A stretch of 64,000 nt of DNA from Blastococcus sp. CT_GayMR16 (lineage in GTDB: Bacteria > Actinomycetota > Actinomycetes > Mycobacteriales > Geodermatophilaceae), in assembly GCF_004570875.1 (NCBI RefSeq), contig NZ_SPQK01000005.1:1-64000 (forward strand), read 5' to 3'. The position numbers and the translations under genes were made by a program. The notes under the pieces are model-generated. The model saw only the letters and a list, made by a program, of their open reading frames with translations, did no database searches and was not told the origin of the DNA. Shown here one piece after another: positions 1-7,374 of the stretch. The stretch's first letter is position 1, and each line of letters starts with the position of its first letter.

Positions 1-2302
1 CGAACTCCTCCGCGCTCGCGGCGATCTCGGACGCCGACCACCAGCGGTGCGGCTCGTCGCCGAGGAGCGCCTGCTCGGCCCGTACGCGGGCGGCGAGGTG
101 CCGCTCGGCCTCGGCCGCGGCGGACCGGGCCGCCGCTCCCAGCTCCGCGAGCTCGGCGGCGACGGCGGAGCGGCCGCGGTCGGCGGCCTGACGCTCGGCA
201 AGGGCAGCGTCGACGTCGGCGGACCGCAGGGTCGCCACTTCCCGCGCCGCGGCCAGTTCGTCGGCCAGCGCGGCAGCCTGCGCCTCGGCGGCGATCAGCT
301 GGGCCGCCGCCTCGTCGACCCGCGCGCGGACGACGAGGTTCGAGGGAGCCTCGCTCTGCCCGCCGACGGCCCAGTCGGCGCCGACGAGGTCACCGGCCGC
401 CGTCACGGCGCGCACCCGCGGGTGGGTCCGGACGACTGCCACGGCGGCGTCGAGGTCGGTGACGACGGCCACGCGCTCCAGCGCCCGCGCGAGCGCGGGC
501 TGCAGCTCGGCCGGCGCCTCCACCGCGTCGAGCGCCCAGCGGACGCCGTCCGGCAGGGTCGGCCAGCCGTCCCGCGGGACCGGCGGGAGCCCGCCGGTCA
601 CGAGCAGGCCGGCCCGGCCCCCGTCGGACTCCTTGAGGTGGGCCAGCGCCGCGGCGGCCTCGGCGACACCGGAGACGACGACGGCGTCGGCCATGCCGCC
701 GAGTGCGGCGGCGATCGCGAACTCGTCGCCCGGCTGCACGGTGAGCCGGTCGGCCACGGGTCCGCGGACGCCGGCCAGGTTCGCACCGAGCACGGCGGCG
801 GCGCCGTCGGCGGGGGTGAGGCCCTGCGCGAGCGCGTCGCGCCGGGCCTGCCAGGAGGCGCGGTCGCGCTCGGCGGCCCGCTCCGCCTCGGTCAGTTCGG
901 TCACCAGGCGGGCTGCGGCGGCGTGCGCGGCGACGGCGTCCTCGTGGGCGGTGACCAGGGCGATGTCGCCGTCCTCCTGGTCCTCCAGCTGCGCGCGACG
1001 GTCGGCCAGGCGCTCCGCGGCCACCTCGGCGCGATCGGCCGCCTCGCCCGCGGCGAGCGCGAGTCGCTCGATCTCCGCCTGTCCGGCGGCCATCCGTGAG
1101 CGCGCTGCTGCGACCTCGCCGGACAGCCGGGCGAGGCCTTCACGACGGTCGGCGAGCGCGCGGGCCGCGGCGACCCAGGCCTGCTCGGCCGCGGTCAGCG
1201 CGGCCTCGAGCTCGGCGCCCTGCCCGACCACCAGTGCCAGCCGGTCCCGTGCGGCGACGAGCCCGTCGCCCAGCTCCGCCTCGGTGGCGGCGATCCGGTC
1301 GGCCTCGGCGTCGAGCTGGTCGGGGTCGCGTCCGGGGGCGGCGGCCGGCCCGGCCGCGGACAGGTGACGGTGCCGCTCGGCGGCCAGCTGCGCCACCCCG
1401 CGGAACCGCTCGGTCAGAGCCGACAGCCGGTACCAGGTGTCCGAAGCGCCCTCCAGCCGCGGGGCGCTCTCCGCGAGCGCGCTCTCCAGCGCCGATTCCC
1501 GCCGCGAGGCGAGAGAGAACTCCCCCTCGACGGTGGCCCGGCGCGCGCGTGCCGCCGTCTCGTCGGCGACGTCGCGGTCGAGGGCGTCACGCAGCTGGAC
1601 GAGGTCGTCGGCCAGCAGGCGCAACCGGGCGTCGCGCAGGTCGGACTGCACGCCGGCGGCCCGGCGGGCGACCTCGGCCTGCTTGCCCAGCGGTGTGAGC
1701 TGGCGGCGCAGTTCGGTGGTGAGGTCGGCGAGGCGGTCGAGGTTGTGCCCCATGCCCTCGAGCTTGCGGAGCGCCTTCTCCTTGCGCTTGCGGTGCTTGA
1801 GGACGCCGGCGGCCTCCTCGATGAAGGCCCGGCGGTCCTCGGGGCGGCCGGACAGGACGGCGTCGAGCTGCCCCTGCCCGACGATGACGTGCATCTCGCG
1901 GCCGATCCCGGAGTCGCTGAGCAGCTCCTGGACGTCGAGCAGGCGGACCTTGTCGCCGTTGATCTCGTACTCGCTCTCGCCGGAGCGGTACATGCGGCGG
2001 GTGATCGACACCTCGGTGTAAGCGATCGGCAGGGCGCCGTCGGCGTTGTCGATCGTGAGCGTCACCTCGGCCCGGCCGAGAGCGGGGCGGAGGTGCGTGC
2101 CGGCGAAGATGACGTCTTCCATCTTGCCGCCGCGGAGGCTCTTGGCCCCCTGCTCGCCGAGCACCCAGGCGATGGCGTCGACGACGTTGGACTTGCCGGA
2201 CCCGTTGGGGCCGACGACGGCGGTGATCCCAGGCTCCAGCCGCAGCGTGGTCGCGGACGCGAAGGACTTGAAGCCCTTGAGCGTCAGGCTGGAGAGGTGC
2301 AC
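1..2302 (-). CDS. smc: Chromosome segregation ATPase Smc (3' part outside window)
   Basis: N-terminal about 767 residues of the SMC subunit of the SMC-ScpAB condensin, which compacts and segregates the chromosome; the rest lies beyond the left edge. The GTG start at 2302 gives an N-terminus beginning MHLSSLTLKGFKSFA, with Walker A GPNGSGKS at residues 31-38 and the downstream GEQGAKSLRGGKMED segment that follows it in the family. Long Ala/Glu/Arg-rich coiled coil follows, and a hinge-like segment (AGDLVGADWAVGG) lies near residue 650. Signature motif and Walker B are expected in the missing C-terminal head. In mycobacteria smc sits beside acyP and fpg in the same order. Identification is firm; full length cannot be judged. 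Confidence 0.95.
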   Translation of the reverse strand, partial: MHLSSLTLKGFKSFASATTLRLEPGITAVVGPNGSGKSNVVDAIAWVLGEQGAKSLRGGKMEDVIFAGTHLRPALGRAEVTLTIDNADGALPIAYTEVSITRRMYRSGESEYEINGDKVRLLDVQELLSDSGIGREMHVIVGQGQLDAVLSGRPEDRRAFIEEAAGVLKHRKRKEKALRKLEGMGHNLDRLADLTTELRRQLTPLGKQAEVARRAAGVQSDLRDARLRLLADDLVQLRDALDRDVADETAARARRATVEGEFSLASRRESALESALAESAPRLEGASDTWYRLSALTERFRGVAQLAAERHRHLSAAGPAAAPGRDPDQLDAEADRIAATEAELGDGLVAARDRLALVVGQGAELEAALTAAEQAWVAAARALADRREGLARLSGEVAAARSRMAAGQAEIERLALAAGEAADRAEVAAERLADRRAQLEDQEDGDIALVTAHEDAVAAHAAAARLVTELTEAERAAERDRASWQARRDALAQGLTPADGAAAVLGANLAGVRGPVADRLTVQPGDEFAIAAALGGMADAVVVSGVAEAAAALAHLKESDGGRAGLLVTGGLPPVPRDGWPTLPDGVRWALDAVEAPAELQPALARALERVAVVTDLDAAVAVVRTHPRVRAVTAAGDLVGADWAVGGQSEAPSNLVVRARVDEAAAQLIAAEAQAAALADELAAAREVATLRSADVDAALAERQAADRGRSAVAAELAELGAAARSAAAEAERHLAARVRAEQALLGDEPHRWWSASEIAASAEEF

Positions 2303-2388
2303 AGAACGGAGACCCTAGTGGAGCGTGCGCCCCGAACCCCGGATTTCAGGGGTTTCTGGTACCGATGTGACGGAGGGGTTCAGGCCGT

Positions 2389-2580
2389 TCAGGCGAGCGC
2401 GGGCTCGGCCCTGTCGCCGGCCAGCGAGAGCAGCTCGTGGGCGATGGCGGCGTCGCGCTGGGCGCGCAGGTCCTCGAGCTCCCGCTCCAGCCGGCGCACC
2501 CTGGCCCGCAGGACTGCGTTCTCCTCAGCTACTCGGAGTTCCGCGGGTGCGACGACGTGACCGAACAGGGCCTTGGCCAT
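2389..2580 (-). CDS. Small conserved coiled-coil protein, 63 aa
   Basis: Small acidic protein starting MAKALFGHVVAP, followed by a short coiled coil (heptads such as ENAVLRARVRRLERELEDLRAQ, residues about 20-41) and a C-terminus ending EPALA. It has no membrane segment or signal peptide. Proteins of this shape, with the same MxKALxGH opening and EPAL ending, occur widely in actinobacteria and have no known function as far as I recall. It lies in the smc-acyP gap, 86 bases upstream of smc on the same strand. The conserved ends and codon bias support a real gene; the role is unknown. Confidence 0.75.
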   Translation of the reverse strand: MAKALFGHVVAPAELRVAEENAVLRARVRRLERELEDLRAQRDAAIAHELLSLAGDRAEPALA

Positions 2581-2730
2581 AGCTGAAGCGGCCTTTCCGA
2601 GCGAGAGGGTGAGCCCGGCGCCCCGGGAAGCCGGTCGGCGCGAGCTGTGGTATCCCCAGGGTGACAGGCCCGACCACGCAGGTCAACGCGAAGACTGCCT
2701 ACTCCCCGTGTCGGGGGTATGTCGCGTTCG

Positions 2731-3000
2731 TCACGCTGTGGTGAAGCCCTGGCTCCCCTGCACCTCGTCGACGTGATGGTCGACCCGCCGCACGGCGCCC
2801 GGGGCGCGCGGCCCGTCGAGGGCGTCGAGCACGGACTGGACCGACTCGGCCGGCCCCTCGAGCACGACCTCGACCCGCCCGTCGGGGAGATTGCGGGCCG
2901 ACCCCGCCAGTCCGGCCGAGGTGGCGAGCTCGCGGACGTACCAGCGGTACCCCACGCCTTGGACGTGACCGGAGACGACGGCGACGGTGCGAACGGTCAT
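2731..3000 (-). CDS. acyP: Acylphosphatase
   Basis: 89-residue acylphosphatase, hydrolysing carboxyl-phosphate bonds such as acetyl or carbamoyl phosphate. The signature GHVQGVGYR is at residues 11-19, with catalytic Arg19, and the second catalytic residue Asn37 is in [11 protein letters not shown]. Length is normal for the family. The ATG at 3000 overlaps the mutM stop codon by four bases (ATGA), so it is probably translationally coupled as the last gene of the rnc-mutM-acyP run. The acyP-mutM pairing next to smc is the usual actinobacterial arrangement. Confidence 0.93.
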   Translation of the reverse strand: MTVRTVAVVSGHVQGVGYRWYVRELATSAGLAGSARNLPDGRVEVVLEGPAESVQSVLDALDGPRAPGAVRRVDHHVDEVQGSQGFTTA

Positions 3001-3869
3001 GGCCTGCGGACTCTCGGCCGCGGCTGGCACTGCGGGCAGCTGTAGCTGGAGCGGTTCATGAACGACTCCCGGCGGATCGGCGTCCCGCAGCGAGGGCAGG
3101 GCCGGTCGGCCTGGCCGTAGACGGCGAGGAACCGGGAGAAGTAGCCGCTCTGCCCGTTGACGTCGACGTAGAGGGAGTCGAAGGAGGTGCCGCCCTGCGC
3201 CAGCGCCTCCCCCAGCACGTCGCGGACGCCGTCCAGGAGGTCCGCCACCTGACCGCGGGTGAGCTTGTCGGTCGGCCGGGCGCCGTGCAGGCGGGCCCGC
3301 CACAACGCCTCGTCGGCGTAGATGTTGCCGACCCCGCCGATCAGGGTCTGGTCCAGCAGCGCGCGCTTGACCTCGGTGTGCCGACGGCGCAGGGCGGCGG
3401 AGAAGGCGTCCACGTCGAAGGTCTCGTCCAGCGGGTCGATGGCGATGTGTGCCAGCCGGTCGGGGATGCCGCCGTCGCTGTCCTCGACCGCGAGACCGCC
3501 GAAGGTCCGCTGGTCGACGAAGCGCAGCTCCCGCCCGCCGTCGGTGAACGTGAAGCGCGCGCGCAGGTGGGTCTCGTCGGGCTGGGACGGCTTCTCCACC
3601 AGGAGCTGACCGCTCATCCCGAGGTGGGCGACCAGGGCGCGGCCCGACGCGGTGCCGTCGGCCTCCCGCATCGGCAGCCACAGGTACTTCCCGCGGCGGT
3701 GGGCGTCGGTGACGGTGCGGCCGGCCAGGGCGGCCACGAAGTGGTCGGCGCCCTCGAGGTGACGACGGACCGCGCGGGGATGGTGGACCTCGACGGTGGC
3801 GATCGTCCGCCCGGCGACCCACTGCTCCAGGCCGCGGCGGACGACCTCGACCTCAGGAAGTTCCGGCAT
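2997..3869 (-). CDS. mutM: Formamidopyrimidine-DNA glycosylase MutM
   Basis: Bifunctional base-excision repair enzyme that removes 8-oxoguanine and FaPy lesions and nicks the abasic site. The mature N-terminus PELPEVE provides the catalytic Pro and Glu; a conserved Lys lies at about residue 61 (RRGKYLW). The helix-two-turn-helix region is at [15 protein letters not shown], and a C-terminal zinc finger has CPRC and CPQC pairs. At 290 aa it is full length. It is separated from rnc by three bases and overlaps acyP by four, consistent with one transcript. Confidence 0.96.
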   Translation of the reverse strand: MPELPEVEVVRRGLEQWVAGRTIATVEVHHPRAVRRHLEGADHFVAALAGRTVTDAHRRGKYLWLPMREADGTASGRALVAHLGMSGQLLVEKPSQPDETHLRARFTFTDGGRELRFVDQRTFGGLAVEDSDGGIPDRLAHIAIDPLDETFDVDAFSAALRRRHTEVKRALLDQTLIGGVGNIYADEALWRARLHGARPTDKLTRGQVADLLDGVRDVLGEALAQGGTSFDSLYVDVNGQSGYFSRFLAVYGQADRPCPRCGTPIRRESFMNRSSYSCPQCQPRPRVRRP

Positions 3870-3872
3870 CGC

Positions 3873-4619
3873 TCAGCTCTCGGGGACGGCGTCCGACAGT
3901 GCGCGCCAGGCGGTCTCCGCGGCCTCCTGCTCGGCGGCCTTCTTGGTCCGTCCCGATCCCTGGCCGTAGACGGTGCCGGCGAGGACGACCGCGGCGGTGA
4001 AGGTCTTCGCGTGGTCGGGGCCCGCGTCCTCGACCTCGTAGATGGGGGCGCCGAGCCCACGGGCGGCGCCGAGCTCCTGGAGGCTGGTCTTCCAGTCCAG
4101 GCCGGCGCCGCGGGTGGCGGCCTCGACCAGCAGCGGGTCGAAGAGCCGGTGCACGACCTCCGAGGCGGTGTCGAGTCCGCAGCCGAGGTGCACGGCCCCG
4201 ATCAGCGCCTCCACGGCGTCGGCGAGGATCGAGTCCTTCTCCCGGCCGCCGGTGGTCTCCTCGCCGCGGCCGAGCAGCAGGTGCGGCCCGATCCCGCCGT
4301 CGCCGAGACGGCGGGCCACGCCGGCCAGCGAGGTCATGTTGACCACGGAGGCACGCAGCTTGGCCAGCTGGCCCTCGGGGAGGTCCGGCTGACTGCGGTA
4401 GAGCTCGTCGGTGACGACCAGCCCGAGCACCGAGTCACCCAGGAACTCCAGGCGCTCGTTGGTCGGCAGGCCGCCGTTCTCGTACGCGAACGACCGATGG
4501 GTCAGCGCCAGCCCGAGCAGCCCGTCCGGCAACTCGACGCCGAGAACGTCGTTCAGCCAACGGGCTGCCTGGTCGGCGTGCGCCTCGCCACCCGGCGCGG
4601 GTGGTGCGGCACCTGCCAC
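3873..4619 (-). CDS. rnc: Ribonuclease III
   Basis: Double-stranded RNA endonuclease that processes rRNA precursors and structured mRNAs. The RNase III signature [13 protein letters not shown] at residues 54-66 carries the metal-binding acidic residues, and the second acidic cluster is in [14 protein letters not shown]-terminal double-stranded RNA binding domain covers about residues 170-240 (ends [17 protein letters not shown]). At 248 aa it is normal length. It is directly downstream of rpmF and upstream of mutM, in the conserved order. Confidence 0.96.
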   Translation of the reverse strand: MAGAAPPAPGGEAHADQAARWLNDVLGVELPDGLLGLALTHRSFAYENGGLPTNERLEFLGDSVLGLVVTDELYRSQPDLPEGQLAKLRASVVNMTSLAGVARRLGDGGIGPHLLLGRGEETTGGREKDSILADAVEALIGAVHLGCGLDTASEVVHRLFDPLLVEAATRGAGLDWKTSLQELGAARGLGAPIYEVEDAGPDHAKTFTAAVVLAGTVYGQGSGRTKKAAEQEAAETAWRALSDAVPES

Positions 4620-4644
4620 GACGAAGCGAGACAGGGTGCTCAGC

Positions 4645-4824
4645 TCAGACCGAGAGGACCTGACGGCCGTCGTACTGGCCGCAGTTGGCGCACGCCTGGT
4701 GCGGGGGCTTCAGCTGGCCGCAGGCGCGGTTGGGGCACGGCGACAGGGTCGGCGCGGTGGCCTTCCACATCGAGCGGCGGGATCGGGTGTTGGAGCGGGA
4801 AGTCTTCCGCTTCGGGACAGCCAC
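4645..4824 (-). CDS. rpmF: 50S ribosomal protein L32
   Basis: 59-residue ribosomal protein read from a GTG at 4824 ([18 protein letters not shown]...). The basic N-terminus and a four-cysteine zinc ribbon (CPNRAC near residue 30, CANC near residue 45) mark it as L32. The first pair is spaced C-x4-C rather than the more common C-x2-C. It sits two bases downstream of the DUF177 gene, the classic yceD-rpmF pairing, and 25 bases upstream of rnc. Confidence 0.95.
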   Translation of the reverse strand: MAVPKRKTSRSNTRSRRSMWKATAPTLSPCPNRACGQLKPPHQACANCGQYDGRQVLSV

Positions 4825-4826
4825 GG

Positions 4827-5492
4827 TCAGTTCTCCTCAGTGGTGGGGCTCTCGCCGGGGGTGCCCGGCGAGGAAGAAGGGGCGGAGGCAGCAGGCGTGC
4901 CGAACTTCTCGGCCAACCCGGCCCAGCGGGCGTCCACGATCTCGTGGTGGTGGTCGGCCGGGAGGTCGTCGAGACGCTGGCCGCAGTCGACGCACAGCCC
5001 GGCGCAGTCGTCGGTGCAGACCGGCGCGAGCGGCAGGTTCAGGACGACGGTGTCGCGCACCAGGGGCGCCAGGTCGAGGAAGTCGCCGTCGATGCGGCGG
5101 ACCTCGTCCTCCTCGCTGGTGGCCTCGGTGGTGCTGCCCTCGTAGGCGTACAGCTCCTGCACGTCGAGGTGCAGGGTGTCCTCGAAGGGCTCGAGGCAGC
5201 GGGCACAGGACCCGGCAACGGGGACGTCGAGCTCACCGGTGACCAGCACGCCCTCCATCACCGACTCCAGCCGCAGGTGCACGTGCACGTCACCGCCGGT
5301 GGGCACGCCGATGAGCTCCACGCGCCAGCCCTCGAGGGCCGGCAGCGTGCGGTCGATCTCCTGCATGGATCCCGCGCGACGGCCCAGTTCCCGGAGATCG
5401 AGCCGCCACGGGTTGCCTGCGGGGCGCCGGTCGGCCCTGGTGCGTGGACCAGGGGACACAGCGCCTGAGCGGTTCGGGGCAGCAGCAGACAT
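4827..5492 (-). CDS. DUF177 (YceD-type) protein
   Basis: 221-aa member of the DUF177/YceD family, associated with accumulation of large-subunit rRNA and found next to rpmF in most bacteria. The core has the family pattern GSCARCLEPFE followed later by a Cys pair region (CTDDCAGLCVDCGQ). The N-terminal 30 residues are Arg/Gly-rich and probably disordered; the last 25 are Ser/Pro/Thr/Glu-rich. It is the first gene of the DUF177-rpmF-rnc-mutM-acyP run. Confidence 0.9.
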   Translation of the reverse strand: MSAAAPNRSGAVSPGPRTRADRRPAGNPWRLDLRELGRRAGSMQEIDRTLPALEGWRVELIGVPTGGDVHVHLRLESVMEGVLVTGELDVPVAGSCARCLEPFEDTLHLDVQELYAYEGSTTEATSEEDEVRRIDGDFLDLAPLVRDTVVLNLPLAPVCTDDCAGLCVDCGQRLDDLPADHHHEIVDARWAGLAEKFGTPAASAPSSSPGTPGESPTTEEN

Positions 5493-5620
5493 GTCAGTAC
5501 TCGCGGTAGGCAGTGGGGTGGAGGGCCGCCCGGGGCCACCCCAGGAACAGCGGGGCCAGCGGCGGTCGGACCAGGCGTCGAGACTACCCGATCCCCTTCG
5601 GGGGGCGGCGGGCAGCGAGG

Positions 5621-6277
5621 TCAGGGTTCGCGCAGCGTGCTGCGGGCCTTCTCCACCGAGTGCAGCATCCGCTCCAGCGTCGTCCCGAAGTCAGCGAGCC
5701 GGCTGTCGACGTACTGGTCGACCTCCGCGCGCATGCGGGCGACGTCCGTGGCGGTCTGGGCGCCGAGCTCGTCGGCGCGGGAGACGGCGCCGCGGTAGAC
5801 CTCGGTCTCGGTGATCAGCCGTTCGTGCTCGGCGAGCGCCTCGGCGATCAGGGCCTCGCGGTGTTCGCGCCCCTCGGTGATGAGCCGCTCGGCCTCGGCC
5901 TCCGCGTCGGCGAGCAGCTCCTCGGCCTCGGCCTGGGCGCGGACGAGCAGCTCGTCGCGCTGGCGGCGGGCGGTGCCGAGGAGGTCCTCGCGCTGGCGCC
6001 GCGCCGTGGACAGCAGCTGCTCGCTCTCCCCGCGGGTCCGGCCGGTGAGCCGCTCGGCCTCCGCCTGGGCCTGCTGGAGGATCTCGGTGCGCTGCTCGAC
6101 GATCGCGCCGGCGGCCTGGACGTCCTCGGGGAGGGACTCCCGCAGGTCGTCGAGCAGGTCGAGCAGGTGGTCGCGCGGGACCATGCAGGACCCGGACATC
6201 GGCACGCTGCGCGCGTTCTCGATGACCGTCGTCAGCTCGTCGACGGTCTCGTAGAGGCGGTACACCACTTCGGTCAT
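5621..6277 (-). CDS. SepIVA-like DivIVA-family coiled-coil protein
   Basis: 218-aa, almost entirely coiled-coil protein beginning MTEVVYRLYETVDEL. A short N-terminal motif (ENARSVPMSGSCMVPR, about residues 20-35) is followed by long Ala/Glu/Arg heptads. Sequence pattern and position match mycobacterial Rv2927c (SepIVA), a DivIVA-domain protein involved in septation and cell envelope growth; in mycobacteria it also lies beside the DUF177-rnc-fpg genes. It has no membrane segment. The ATG overlaps the coaD stop by four bases. Annotation pipelines often mislabel it as ATP synthase subunit B-like because of the coiled coil. Confidence 0.85.
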   Translation of the reverse strand: MTEVVYRLYETVDELTTVIENARSVPMSGSCMVPRDHLLDLLDDLRESLPEDVQAAGAIVEQRTEILQQAQAEAERLTGRTRGESEQLLSTARRQREDLLGTARRQRDELLVRAQAEAEELLADAEAEAERLITEGREHREALIAEALAEHERLITETEVYRGAVSRADELGAQTATDVARMRAEVDQYVDSRLADFGTTLERMLHSVEKARSTLREP

Positions 6278-6762
6278 GAGCTTCCGCCCTTCCGGGCGTG
6301 CTCGATGAGCCGGTCGTTGACCGCCTTGGGCACCAGCCGGGAGACGTCGCCGCCGAACATGGCGACCTGCTTGACCAGGCTCGATGACAGGTGGCCGACC
6401 TGCGGGGCGGTCGGGACGAAGAGGGTCTCCACGGCGGCGAGCTCGCGGTTCATCTGCGCCATCTGCAACTCGTACTCGAAGTCGCTGACCGCGCGCAGGC
6501 CCTTGACGATGACCGGGATGTCGTTGGCCTTGCAGTAGTCGACGAGCAGGCCCTGGAAGCTGGCGACGACGACGTTGGAGAGGTCCGCGACGGCCTCGCG
6601 CAGCAGTTCCATCCGCTCGTCGACGGAGAACAGGCCCGCCTTGCCGGGATTGACCAGCACGGCGACGACGAGCTCGTCGTACAGGCCGGCAGCCCGGGTG
6701 ATGACGTCGACGTGACCGTTGGTGACCGGATCGAAGGATCCGGGGCAGACGGCACGCCTCAC
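6274..6762 (-). CDS. coaD: Phosphopantetheine adenylyltransferase
   Basis: 162-aa enzyme of coenzyme A synthesis, transferring AMP from ATP to 4'-phosphopantetheine. The nucleotidyltransferase motif CPGSFDPVTNGH lies near the N-terminus (TNGH is the T/HxGH motif), and the C-terminal SSSLVKQVA segment is the usual second ATP-binding signature. I chose the GTG at 6762, which yields the standard N-terminus MRRAVCPGSF; a longer in-frame reading adds an Arg-rich tail with no family support. It overlaps rsmD (GTGA) and the sepIVA-like gene (ATGA). Confidence 0.95.
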   Translation of the reverse strand: MRRAVCPGSFDPVTNGHVDVITRAAGLYDELVVAVLVNPGKAGLFSVDERMELLREAVADLSNVVVASFQGLLVDYCKANDIPVIVKGLRAVSDFEYELQMAQMNRELAAVETLFVPTAPQVGHLSSSLVKQVAMFGGDVSRLVPKAVNDRLIEHARKGGSS

Positions 6763-7313
6763 GAGGAGCGACCGTACCGGAGCTGAGCCTCTCCGTACCG
6801 CCGGTCGCGCAGACCGACGAGGGGTGTCGGCCACTCCCACTCCTTCTCACGGGCCGGGCGCTCCACCACCACGACCGCCTCGGGAGCCAGCCACCCGCCG
6901 TCGACCAGCGCCCGGACCACGTCCTGGACCTCCTCGACGGGGGTCGCGTAGGGCGGATCGGCCAGCACCAGGTCGAATCGGGCGGGCGGCGCGCCGCCGA
7001 GCACAGTGGGCACCGAACCGGCGACGACGCGGCCCCCCGGCAGACCGACGGCGGCGAGGTTCTCCTTGAGCACGGGGAGCACGCCCTGCGAGGACTCGAC
7101 GAAGACCACGGTTCCCGCCCCACGGGAGAGGGCTTCCAGTCCGAGGGCGCCGGAGCCGGCGTAGAGGTCGAGGACGGCGGCGCCCCGGAGGTCGAGCAGG
7201 GCCTTCATGGAGTTGAAGAGGGCCTCGCGGGCGCGGTCGCCGGTGGGCCGGACGCCTGCGCGCGGGACCTTCAGGCGCCGCCCGCCCGCGACGCCGGAGA
7301 TGAGGCGCGTCAC
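6759..7313 (-). CDS. rsmD: 16S rRNA (guanine(966)-N2)-methyltransferase
   Basis: 184-aa Rossmann-fold SAM-dependent methyltransferase modifying G966 of 16S rRNA. SAM-binding motif VLDLYAGSGALGLEAL and catalytic DPPY (in LADPPYAT) are present. The GTG at 7313 gives MTRLISGVAGGRRL, the family-typical N-terminus. It is coupled to coaD by a GTGA overlap, the standard rsmD-coaD pair. A structured repeat (7316-7374) separates it from recG upstream. Confidence 0.94.
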   Translation of the reverse strand: MTRLISGVAGGRRLKVPRAGVRPTGDRAREALFNSMKALLDLRGAAVLDLYAGSGALGLEALSRGAGTVVFVESSQGVLPVLKENLAAVGLPGGRVVAGSVPTVLGGAPPARFDLVLADPPYATPVEEVQDVVRALVDGGWLAPEAVVVVERPAREKEWEWPTPLVGLRDRRYGEAQLRYGRSS

Positions 7314-7374
7314 GGCCCCGTCCCGAGGCTCGCCCCGAGCGTGCGAGGGGTGAGGAGGACGGGGTCCTTCATCA
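7314..7374 (-). repeat. Structured stop-codon-linked repeat, copy A (recG 3' end)
   Basis: Reading the minus strand, the repeat begins at the recG stop (TGATGAAGGACCCC), passes a TCGCACGCTC core, and ends just before the rsmD start. The outer arms are forward 7316-7323 (ccccgtcc) and 7357-7364 (ggacgggg), a perfect 8-bp inverted repeat. The same layout recurs after leuB (44913-44971) and ilvB (50831-50891) with different arm sequences but preserved pairing. There is no U-tract, so it is not a standard intrinsic terminator. Confidence 0.75.

Noticed and set aside
2702-2718. CCCCG-TGT-CGGGG hairpin after acyP as a terminator
   Set aside because: Only five pairs and no T-tract; too weak to annotate, though it is in the right place.
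3285-5468. 727-codon plus-strand frame opposite mutM, rnc, rpmF and DUF177
   Set aside because: It is antisense to four conserved genes; the protein is a compositional artefact.
5585-5605. CCCC-TTC-GGGG hairpin downstream of the SepIVA-like gene
   Set aside because: Four-base stem, expected by chance in this GC content.
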